A stretch of DNA of 21,614 nucleotides from Flavobacteriaceae bacterium (GTDB lineage: Bacteria; Bacteroidota; Bacteroidia; Flavobacteriales; Flavobacteriaceae), in NCBI GenBank assembly GCA_947458575.1, contig CANHBE010000013.1:1-21614 (forward strand), read 5' to 3'. The position numbers and the translations under genes were made by a program. Under the pieces are notes generated by a model, which was given only the letters and a program-made list of their open reading frames with translations, was not told the DNA's origin and searched no databases. How positions within the stretch are numbered: the stretch's first letter is position 1; the number at the start of each line of letters is the position of its first letter. Shown here in pieces: positions 15,224 through 21,614 of the stretch.

Positions 15224-17320
15224 CTAAAAATTGAATTTACCTCTATTATCTTCGATTTCAGCTTCTTCTTTCAAAGCAGGAATAACTCGTCCTGTGTAGC
15301 CTTGAACTTGCGCCTTCACTTTTGCTGTAAACTCTTTGTAATCTTTTAGCGCCGGTGCTTTTGTGATTACAGTTGGCTTAACTACATAAACTCCTGCCAT
15401 TCCTTCAATTGGTTTTGAAATCTTGTTGGCCCCGATTGCAAAAGCAGTACCAACCACTTTTCTTTCAAAACCTGCATTTGGAATATTTGCATTTTCTACC
15501 GTCAAATCTACCGCTTGCTGAACAGTTCCACCACATGCAGTTGCAATCGCCTGCATAGAAGAACCTTTCATCTTAGCCATAATTTTTTCCGCTTTTTTCT
15601 TGTTCATCAAAATTGGCTCAATCATAGGCTTAGCATCTTCAATCGGCATCAGTCCTTTTTCGTGCACTTTTTTAAGCTTGGCAATTACATTACCCACATT
15701 AACAACTTCAAAGCGCTTCACTTCTCCTACTTTTGTCTTAGAATCAAATGCCCAACGCACTATTTGTCTTTGGCTACCAGCAGCACCAAATTGCTCATCC
15801 ATCTCTTTTACCTTAATAGCAGGATTAACAGTTAAGCCTGCATCTTTAGCTACTTTTTCGAAGTCTTTTTCGTTAGCATCCATTTCAAACTTAACCGCTT
15901 TTGTGTAAAGTTTGTCGGTTGTAGTCTCTGACGGTTCAATCTTTTGTGCAATTGTTGCCAAACGAATGGCGTCTTGTTTGTCTGTAACGTTGATCACATG
16001 GAATCCAAAATCAGTTTCAACTAAGCCAATTTTTCCAACCGGACTGTTGAAAACAAAATCATTGAATGGCTTCACCATTTGACCAGGTCCAAAATAACCC
16101 AAATCACCACCTTGTTGCGCTGATGAATCGTCAGAGTTAGACATTGCCAAAATAAAGAACATTCCGGGATTAGCGAGTGCTTGCTTCAATAAATCCTCGG
16201 CTTTCGCTTTTGCTTGTTCTTTTGTTCTCTTTTCTTTCTTATTTGGCACTTGCGTTCCTTCATAACTAATTAAGATATGACTCGCTTTTGCATTAGCTCC
16301 CGCTTTTCTGCCAATAACTTTAGAAATGCAGTACATGTTTCCATTCATATAGGGTCCAAAAACCTCACCTGCAGGTAGCGCAAACAACTGATCAGCGAAT
16401 TGAGCAGGTAGATCCTTCTTTGCAACGAAAGTTGAATCATAAGGAACATCTGAATTCTCGTTAACAAAATCTACCGGATTTGCAGCCTCTCTGAATCCAG
16501 GCAAGGTGTCATTTACACCTGTAGTTTGGTTATAAACAATTCTCTTATCCAATAAAGCATTCACGGTATTTTTAACCTCGCTTTCGTCCTCAGGAGATGC
16601 TTTATCTTCAATCATCACATACTCAACTTCGCGACTTTCCTCTGCTTTGTATTTCTTCTCATTCTTCTTCATGTAATCTGTAATCTCTTCATCAGTGACT
16701 TTTACGTCCGCATCTTTGATAGAAGTGTACAGTACTGCAATAAAATCCATGTTGACTTTGTTGCTTTCCATTTCATACTTCAACTTACCTTCGCTATTGG
16801 TTGTAAACAACCCGCCTTTGATCAGTGTATTGTATATTTGGTACTTCGAATTTAGTTCAGCATCTTTTTCTTTGTCTTTTACAAACTGCGCTTGCTCAGG
16901 ATTTGATTTAAAGTATTCTTTAAATTTCGCTAAATCGAATGTTCCGTTCGTTTGAAACATTTGATTCTGACCAATACTTGGGTCATTTTTGAAAACCTCA
17001 AGGATGTGTTTTTCGCTCGTGTGAATTCCGAGTTTTTCAAACTCTGCTGTAACCAATGCGATTGAAACCTCCTGATCCCATACGCGATTTACCGCTTGTA
17101 TCGGTGTCATCCCTTGTTGACCGCTTTTTTCCAGATTGCTAACTTTTAATCTGAATTCTTCAAAAGAAATATCCTTTTCATTCACACTTCCAATATATTT
17201 CGAAGTGTCGCCAAATCCACCTTTAGTATATAAATCTTGAACGATAAATGCTAGTAACGAAAACCCTATGACGAGGATTAGTAGTAATGATCGTTGTCTA
17301 ATTTTTTGTAAAACTGCCAT
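15224..17320 (-). CDS. ppiD: PpiD-like membrane-anchored parvulin chaperone
   Basis: A 698-aa periplasmic folding factor anchored in the inner membrane by one N-terminal helix (about 11-29, LLLILVIGFSLLAFIVQDL) after a basic start (KIRQR). Residues 40-225 form a SurA/PpiD-like chaperone segment. Residues 340-450 are a parvulin peptidyl-prolyl isomerase domain with ASHILISYEG, the GGDLGYFGPGQMVKPF motif (404-419) and FGFHVINV near the end. A long C-terminal chaperone-like region follows. The architecture fits PpiD, somewhat longer than the E. coli protein (about 620 aa). It probably helps outer-membrane proteins leaving the Sec translocon. It is the last gene of the coaX-lptC cluster, 107 nt downstream of the CBS-domain gene. 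Confidence 0.9.
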   Translation of the reverse strand: MAVLQKIRQRSLLLILVIGFSLLAFIVQDLYTKGGFGDTSKYIGSVNEKDISFEEFRLKVSNLEKSGQQGMTPIQAVNRVWDQEVSIALVTAEFEKLGIHTSEKHILEVFKNDPSIGQNQMFQTNGTFDLAKFKEYFKSNPEQAQFVKDKEKDAELNSKYQIYNTLIKGGLFTTNSEGKLKYEMESNKVNMDFIAVLYTSIKDADVKVTDEEITDYMKKNEKKYKAEESREVEYVMIEDKASPEDESEVKNTVNALLDKRIVYNQTTGVNDTLPGFREAANPVDFVNENSDVPYDSTFVAKKDLPAQFADQLFALPAGEVFGPYMNGNMYCISKVIGRKAGANAKASHILISYEGTQVPNKKEKRTKEQAKAKAEDLLKQALANPGMFFILAMSNSDDSSAQQGGDLGYFGPGQMVKPFNDFVFNSPVGKIGLVETDFGFHVINVTDKQDAIRLATIAQKIEPSETTTDKLYTKAVKFEMDANEKDFEKVAKDAGLTVNPAIKVKEMDEQFGAAGSQRQIVRWAFDSKTKVGEVKRFEVVNVGNVIAKLKKVHEKGLMPIEDAKPMIEPILMNKKKAEKIMAKMKGSSMQAIATACGGTVQQAVDLTVENANIPNAGFERKVVGTAFAIGANKISKPIEGMAGVYVVKPTVITKAPALKDYKEFTAKVKAQVQGYTGRVIPALKEEAEIEDNRGKFNF

Positions 17321-17350
17321 CTTTTCTATTGTTATTTTTATTTCAGTTTG

Positions 17351-17358
17351 CGAAAATA
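17351..17358 (-). promoter_or_regulatory. Possible -7 box before the ppiD-like gene
   Basis: Minus-strand TATTTTCG differs at one base from TAnnTTTG. It lies 30 nt upstream of the ATG at 17320, in the 107-bp gap that separates this gene from the upstream CBS-domain gene. No clear -33 TTTG was found. Confidence 0.3.
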
Positions 17359-17427
17359 CAATTATCTATTTAATAACCATAACCGTACAGTTATATTTTG
17401 AAATATTTTTCGCTTTTCATATGATTT

Positions 17428-18687
17428 TTATTCCAGAACAATCAATTTCACAACTTCTATTTTCTTGTTGGTTGCTTCTTCGATAGAAAATCGAAATTTA
17501 TCAATGACTATTTGGTCTCCTTTTACAGGAATTTCTGTGGTGTGATTGACAATAAATCCGCCCAAAGTTCCATATGAATCACTTTCAGGTATATTCAATT
17601 TATAAGTCTGATTGAGATACTCAACATCGAGTCGACCCGAAAACAAATAAACATCATCTTCTAATTTTCTCTCTATCATCTCATCAATGGAGTCATGTTC
17701 GTCTTCGATTTCGCCAAAAAGTTCTTCGACGATGTCTTCCACTGTAATCATCCCAGATGTCCCGCCGTATTCGTCCAAAACTATAGCTATACTTTTCCTT
17801 TTTTTGGTAAGAATATCCAACACATCCTTAATCAGAATCGTTTCAGGAACAAACTCAACAGGTATGAGCACAGATTTTATACTGCGAGGTTTTTTGAATA
17901 ATTCGAAAGAATGAACATATCCTAAAATATCGTCAAGTGAATTTTGGCAAACCAATATTTTTGAATATCCGGTTTCAATAAATTTATTTTTCAAAACCGA
18001 TACCGAATCGTGAATCTCGACTGCCGAAATCTCTGTTCTTGGCGTCATTATATCGCGTGCTTTGACCCCGGAAAATTCGAGTGCATTTTGAAAGATCTGA
18101 ATTTCAGAATCCATATTCTCATGATCTTCAATGGTGCTCATTTGTTCCGTAATGTAATTACCAAGTTCAACTTTGCTAAAAAACAGAGGCACATAATCGC
18201 CTTCAGTTTTAAAAAATCGCTTTAAGATAAAGTCTGAAATCCAAAGAACAAAGACAGCAACAAAGTAAAAAAGTAGATAAAATAAGTACGCCGGAAGCGC
18301 AAAAAACTTGATGAAATAATTGGCGTAGATTTGAAAAAAAACCTTGGGAATAAACTCGCTGGTAATCAAAACGATGATTGTGGAAAGCAAAGTTTGAATC
18401 AAAACATTTGACAAATCCGTAAAATTGAAACCCATGCTTTCAATCCAATTCATCAACAATTCACCCATAAAAAAACTGTAAACCACCAGAACTATGGTGT
18501 TACCAATCAACATCGAAACAATAAATTGGGAGGGCTTTTCGGTAAGTTTGGTTAGGATTCTTGAAATAAAACTTTGTTGTTTCTTCTCTATTTCCAGGTA
18601 AATTTTATTGGAAGAAACAAAGGCAATCTCCATTCCCGAAAAAAGTGCTGCTAGTACTAAACATATGATGATAATACTAATATCCAT
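17428..18687 (-). CDS. CNNM/HlyC-CorC family membrane protein with CBS pair
   Basis: A 419-aa protein of the hemolysin C/CorC/CNNM group, linked to divalent cation (Mg2+/Co2+) transport or its regulation. The N-terminal DUF21/CNNM membrane domain (about 1-155) has four hydrophobic segments and the SEFIPKV stretch (110-116). A CBS-domain pair follows (about 205-325) beginning VKARDIMTPR and ending LDEYGGTSGMITVEDIVEELFGEIEDEHD-like sequence (304-332). A CorC_HlyC domain (335-415) closes the protein. Flavobacterial GldE (gliding) is a paralogue of the same architecture; the neighbours here are lptC and ppiD, not gld genes, so I do not call it gldE. It starts 3 nt after a small membrane protein gene. 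Confidence 0.93.
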   Translation of the reverse strand: MDISIIIICLVLAALFSGMEIAFVSSNKIYLEIEKKQQSFISRILTKLTEKPSQFIVSMLIGNTIVLVVYSFFMGELLMNWIESMGFNFTDLSNVLIQTLLSTIIVLITSEFIPKVFFQIYANYFIKFFALPAYLFYLLFYFVAVFVLWISDFILKRFFKTEGDYVPLFFSKVELGNYITEQMSTIEDHENMDSEIQIFQNALEFSGVKARDIMTPRTEISAVEIHDSVSVLKNKFIETGYSKILVCQNSLDDILGYVHSFELFKKPRSIKSVLIPVEFVPETILIKDVLDILTKKRKSIAIVLDEYGGTSGMITVEDIVEELFGEIEDEHDSIDEMIERKLEDDVYLFSGRLDVEYLNQTYKLNIPESDSYGTLGGFIVNHTTEIPVKGDQIVIDKFRFSIEEATNKKIEVVKLIVLE

Positions 18688-18690
18688 TTT

Positions 18691-18882
18691 CTATGAATTG
18701 TTGTTCCTCTTCTCGAACTTCTTTGCATAATTTCTTCGAAAGAAGAACATAAACAGAGAAACAGCTGCAATCATGATCGAAATCCAAGGAGATTCTCCTG
18801 AATTGTACTTTGTAAAACTATCATAGATAAAAAACCCGCAAAAAGCGAGATAAACGTATTGTGTGTATTTGAGGTAATTCAT
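18691..18882 (-). CDS. Small two-helix membrane protein
   Basis: A 63-aa protein with two hydrophobic segments (about 9-22 and 33-48) and a very basic C-terminus (FFRRNYAKKFEKRNNNS). Spacing supports reality: 8 nt after lptC and 3 nt before the CBS-domain gene, both on the same strand. I recognise no family. A role with its envelope neighbours is likely only by association. Confidence 0.8.
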   Translation of the reverse strand: MNYLKYTQYVYLAFCGFFIYDSFTKYNSGESPWISIMIAAVSLFMFFFRRNYAKKFEKRNNNS

Positions 18883-18890
18883 AGTTATAG

Positions 18891-19445
18891 TTATTCGGCT
18901 TCGTCTATTTCGCCATTAATACGTTGGGAATTAACGATCTTGAAATCTTTACTAAAGTCAATTCCTTCTCCGTAGGAAACTCCTTTCGGGTCTGTAAATT
19001 TAAACTTTTTCTCCGTGAAAAACCATTCATTTTTTTGATCGTAGTACAGTTGCTCCGTTTCTAATACTTGATTGGCCTCATTTGAGATCCTCACATTTTT
19101 TTGCAAATCAATGATGTCAGTACCTTTAAACATTATAGCATAGCTTGATGAGATGAAAGTACGTTTCCCACCGGTATCATACATCGTGACGTGGATTCCT
19201 TTGGGGAATTCTGTAAATGGAAATTCCACATTTGAATAATCCAGCATTTTTGGGCTAACCAAAATAGACTTGATGCGTCCTGAATCTGTATATTTTAGAT
19301 TGAAGTTTTCGGCTTCGCCATTCGGCACGAATTCCGAATAATTTATTCTTTGAACCTCTTTAAAATTACTCTCACATCCACAAAGTATCAGAAAAATGAC
19401 ACCTAAAAGGAATAAACCTGATTTTGTAAATGCAAATTTTTTCAC
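18891..19445 (-). CDS. lptC: LPS export protein LptC, lipoprotein form
   Basis: A 184-aa LptC-type component of the Lpt machine that carries lipopolysaccharide from inner to outer membrane. After a basic start (KKFAFTK) a hydrophobic segment ends in LCGC, giving a lipobox with C24 as the likely lipidated residue, so the anchor is a lipid and not only a helix as in E. coli. Residues 45-175 show the alternating pattern of the beta-jellyroll (segments YTDSGRIKSILVSPKMLDY, GIHVTMYD, ETEQLYYDQKNEWFFTEKKFKFTDP). The last is the conserved tail. It lies between an outer-membrane barrel gene and a small membrane protein gene. Confidence 0.9.
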   Translation of the reverse strand: MKKFAFTKSGLFLLGVIFLILCGCESNFKEVQRINYSEFVPNGEAENFNLKYTDSGRIKSILVSPKMLDYSNVEFPFTEFPKGIHVTMYDTGGKRTFISSSYAIMFKGTDIIDLQKNVRISNEANQVLETEQLYYDQKNEWFFTEKKFKFTDPKGVSYGEGIDFSKDFKIVNSQRINGEIDEAE

Positions 19446-19485
19446 ATTGAAAAGATTTTGTTCAAGTCAAAATTATAATGACTGA

Positions 19486-20751
19486 TTAGTCGTACTTGCG
19501 CTTAATAAACCAGCGGTCATTCAACGACAAACTCAGCAGTAGATTTGTGTAGTTTTCTTCAATTAAGGATGCATTTGTGGTTCCTCTTTTACCCATCTCA
19601 ACCCCGATATTAATGTTGGAAAATGCTCCTCCAAGTGGTAATCCAAGTCCGGCAGAAAACGCATAATCCTTGATATCTTGGTTGTTAATGGTCATTCCTG
19701 TATTCTCGTAGCGCAATCCGCCGCGATATGTAATTTTCTTCAGGTAATTGGAAAATGCAGATGCATTGGGAATGAAGAAACCACCAATGTTATATTTCAC
19801 TGCATCACGGTATTTCACATTGGATAAATCATCGGTACGATTCCCAAAAGCACTACTCTTTTGGAAAGTTACTTCGGACCCGATCATCCATTTTCTGTTT
19901 TGACCTATTCCAATTCCCATGGTCAACTTTGAAGGAAGAGTAATTGTGTTGGTATTATTAACTGCATCTAATTGATCCACATCTTGCGGGTCGAAAATAT
20001 CAGAGTATAAAACTGATGATATTATTCTTTTGTTCTCAGACCGAAGTTTACTTTCCGGAGTATAAATTACACTTCCATACAAATCTAACTTAGAATTTAG
20101 CTTCCTTTGATAATTTGCACTCAGATTGATATTAAATCCAGATAAGTCGGAAGTATTGAATTCTTGGGTTCCGAACTGCAAATCAGATATTTTTTCAATA
20201 TTCTTCGTTTCAATATTTCCAAAATTATAGTTGATATCAGCGCCAAAGCTCAAGTTGGAATTGACCTTGTATCCGAAACCTAAAAAAACTTTGTTTAGGC
20301 CGCCATTACCTTCATATCTTCTGGTTGTTGTAACATCTTCATTACCTTCAGAAACAGTAGTCTGGTTCCTAATTCGGTAACCTACCGACGAATAAGGTAT
20401 GAGTCCAAATCCGAAACCCAATTTATTCACCGGAATACCAACTGCCATATAACCTACAGCAGTGCGCTGGGCTTTTTCATCACCCGAAAGTGTCGAAAGT
20501 CTCGTATAGTTGGTGTTCCCACCTACTGTATATGTTGAATACTTCAGTCCCGAATATGTTGCAGGGTTCTGAATATTGACATGAATACTATCTGAAAAAA
20601 CAGAAATTCCACCCATCAATCGGTTTTCTACGTTGCCGCGGAAACGCACATCACCAATTCCGTAAAAAGAATAGGCTGATGAACTGCCTTGCTGGGCAAA
20701 AGTATAAATTGAAGAAAGAAAGAAGAGTACAAACGAATATCTTTTAATCAT
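19486..20751 (-). CDS. Outer-membrane beta-barrel protein, FadL/OmpP1-like
   Basis: A 421-aa secreted protein with a signal peptide (1-19, ending FAQ) and a pattern of alternating polar and hydrophobic residues ending in a terminal aromatic-rich strand (NDRWFIKRKYD). The mature part begins QGSSSAYSFYGIGDVRFRGN, and the body holds motifs such as NPATYSGLKYSTYTVG and LNLSL-type strands, as in Bacteroidota OmpP1/FadL-like proteins that form a pore for hydrophobic compounds. I can support a barrel but not a substrate. The ATG overlaps the coaX stop by 8 nt, so translation is probably coupled. Linked lptC and ppiD genes make an envelope role plausible. Confidence 0.82.
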   Translation of the reverse strand: MIKRYSFVLFFLSSIYTFAQQGSSSAYSFYGIGDVRFRGNVENRLMGGISVFSDSIHVNIQNPATYSGLKYSTYTVGGNTNYTRLSTLSGDEKAQRTAVGYMAVGIPVNKLGFGFGLIPYSSVGYRIRNQTTVSEGNEDVTTTRRYEGNGGLNKVFLGFGYKVNSNLSFGADINYNFGNIETKNIEKISDLQFGTQEFNTSDLSGFNINLSANYQRKLNSKLDLYGSVIYTPESKLRSENKRIISSVLYSDIFDPQDVDQLDAVNNTNTITLPSKLTMGIGIGQNRKWMIGSEVTFQKSSAFGNRTDDLSNVKYRDAVKYNIGGFFIPNASAFSNYLKKITYRGGLRYENTGMTINNQDIKDYAFSAGLGLPLGGAFSNINIGVEMGKRGTTNASLIEENYTNLLLSLSLNDRWFIKRKYD

Positions 20752-21478
20752 TGGTGGTTTGGTATTGAAAAATTTGATTCATGCTTTCCAGTAGGAAATT
20801 TGGCGAGGCAAAGATGGTATTTTTTAATCGCATAGCCAAAAATTCTGAATCACCGCCTGTTAAAATTACTTTAATGTTCTCGTTTGTAACTTTGTATTGC
20901 TCGATAAAGCCATCTATTTCGTTCAAAACACCATAAATCACTCCTGCATGCATTGACTCAGCGGTTGAGTCACCGATAAAACTATCAGGACTCTTGGTGT
21001 CTAACAATGGTAACCTTGCCGTAAAGTGATGAAGTGCCTCATATCGCATTCGAATTCCAGGTGAAATAGCACCGCCAAGATATTGGTCATTGCTGTTGAT
21101 AAAGTCAAATGTGATACAAGTTCCCGCATCGATAACCAATCGATTTGTCTCTGGGAACATTAAAACTGCCCCGCCCGACAGTACCATCCGATCGATTCCT
21201 AAAGTTGCCGGAGTTGCATATTTGTTTTGGAACGGAAAATTTGATTGATGGGTTAAAAAATGCCATTTGATGAAGGTCTTCAAATTTTCAAAGTCCATCG
21301 GCGCATAATTCCCAACGCTTGCAACTATTACATCCTTACATTGTGGGTGTTTCAGCAAAATTTGGTTGATGCAATTTTCGAGTTTACTATGTTCAAAACT
21401 GAAATGCTCCAATAAATCACTATTGTTGAATACTGCACATTTAATTCTAGTATTCCCTATATCAATTGCGAGTAGCAT
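20744..21478 (-). CDS. coaX: Type III pantothenate kinase CoaX
   Basis: It phosphorylates pantothenate to 4'-phosphopantothenate, the first step of coenzyme A synthesis. Type III enzymes are ASKHA-fold, need a monovalent cation and resist CoA feedback. The 244-aa product has the N-terminal phosphate motif DIGNTRIK (6-13), GIDRM (94-98), the second aspartate in DAGTCITFD (117-125), GGAISPG (135-141) and LTGGD (206-210) at the C-terminal side. It is the first gene of the minus-strand cluster and overlaps the barrel gene by 8 nt. A 101-bp gap separates it from the divergent tRNA. Confidence 0.96.
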   Translation of the reverse strand: MLLAIDIGNTRIKCAVFNNSDLLEHFSFEHSKLENCINQILLKHPQCKDVIVASVGNYAPMDFENLKTFIKWHFLTHQSNFPFQNKYATPATLGIDRMVLSGGAVLMFPETNRLVIDAGTCITFDFINSNDQYLGGAISPGIRMRYEALHHFTARLPLLDTKSPDSFIGDSTAESMHAGVIYGVLNEIDGFIEQYKVTNENIKVILTGGDSEFLAMRLKNTIFASPNFLLESMNQIFQYQTTND

Positions 21479-21497
21479 AGCATCTTGTTTGAAAAGG

Positions 21498-21505
21498 CGA
21501 AGTTA
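21498..21505 (-). promoter_or_regulatory. Possible -7 box before coaX
   Basis: Minus-strand TAACTTCG is one base away from TAnnTTTG and lies 19 nt upstream of the coaX ATG. No -33 element is evident in the A/T-rich region above it. Weak call. Confidence 0.3.
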
Positions 21506-21530
21506 CGAATAGATTTTTTTTATTATTTGT

Positions 21531-21561
21531 TTTGGATAAATTAAAAATCATTCTATATTTG
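21531..21561 (+). promoter_or_regulatory. Bacteroidota-type promoter of the tRNA
   Basis: TTTG at 21531-21534 and TATATTTG at 21554-21561 are separated by 19 nt, an exact match in sequence and spacing to the Flavobacterium consensus TTTG-n(17-23)-TAnnTTTG. The tRNA 5' end is 18 nt downstream of the -7 box. This is the strongest promoter in the window. Confidence 0.8.
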
Positions 21562-21579
21562 CAACCGCTTTGAGAAAGA

Positions 21580-21614
21580 GGTACCTTAGCTCAGATGGTA
21601 GAGCAACGGACTGA
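21580..21614 (+). tRNA. tRNA, 5' part only, probably tRNA-Phe
   Basis: The window ends inside the anticodon loop. Acceptor GGTACCT, then TA, D-stem GCTC pairing with GAGC around loop AGATGGTA, anticodon-stem 5' half ACGGA, and loop start CTGA. Position 34 is G and 35 is A, so the anticodon is GAN, compatible with Phe (GAA), Ile (GAT), Val (GAC) or Leu (GAG). The stem and loop style fits tRNA-Phe best; that choice is inference. Confidence 0.85.

Noticed and set aside
15515..15908. Open frames of about 100 codons on the plus strand inside the ppiD-like gene
   Set aside because: They are antisense shadows with low-complexity Ser/Leu/Phe-rich translations.
17428..18687. Gliding-motility gene gldE
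   Set aside because: The architecture is shared, but the neighbours are lptC and ppiD and no other gld gene is present; a generic CNNM/HlyC call is safer.
1..21614. Mobile element, prophage, defence or secretion system
   Set aside because: I found no transposase, integrase, attachment site, nuclease or toxin-like gene; gene content is core metabolism and envelope.

Overview
The window looks like a chromosomal segment of a Flavobacterium-like member of the Bacteroidota (Flavobacteriaceae). The evidence is AT-rich DNA, lack of Shine-Dalgarno reliance, promoters of the Bacteroidota type (TTTG ... TAnnTTTG), short lipoprotein signal peptides ending in Cys, a Flavobacteria-type S9B dipeptidyl peptidase, mevalonate-type isoprenoid genes, and a two-copy structured repeat of a kind I associate with Flavobacterium genomes. 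Nearly all of it is ordinary core genome; I see no phage, IS element, CRISPR array or toxin system.

Layout. (1) 1-5045, plus strand: a structured repeat element, then surE, a small membrane protein, lpxB (lipid A disaccharide synthase), an NlpC/P60 lipoprotein with a TTG start and comEC with a GTG start, closely spaced as one probable operon. (2) 5047-12489, minus strand: a dipeptide-use operon in the order dipeptidyl peptidase IV, three POT-family peptide/H+ symporters and a periplasmic thioredoxin-like protein. Its intrinsic terminator appears to lie inside the 3' end of the convergent comEC gene. (3) 12668-15174, plus strand: class II HMG-CoA reductase and a GYDIA-type GHMP kinase, a partial mevalonate module. 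They are separated by 272 bp holding a second, inverted copy of the structured repeat and a cluster of TGGAATTT repeats. (4) 15224-21478, minus strand: coaX, an outer-membrane beta-barrel, lptC, a two-helix membrane protein, a CNNM/CBS/CorC-HlyC protein and a PpiD-like membrane-anchored parvulin chaperone, an envelope-biogenesis cluster. It converges with the kinase gene on a shared bidirectional terminator. (5) 21531-21614, plus strand: a well-formed promoter and the first 35 nt of a tRNA, probably tRNA-Phe, cut by the window edge.

How the genes work together. DPP IV releases X-Pro dipeptides in the periplasm and the three POT carriers would import them. LpxB, LptC, the outer-membrane barrel, PpiD-like chaperone and NlpC/P60 lipoprotein all concern envelope building. 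HMG-CoA reductase and the GHMP kinase supply isoprenoid precursors. CoaX starts coenzyme A synthesis.

The most interesting non-coding signal is the pair of repeat elements (about 9-99 plus and 13990-14089 minus). They keep near-identical outer arms, carry completely different apical hairpins, and differ at one base-paired position by a compensatory change, which supports a conserved RNA fold. They may belong to the published flavo-1 RNA motif, but I could not test that.
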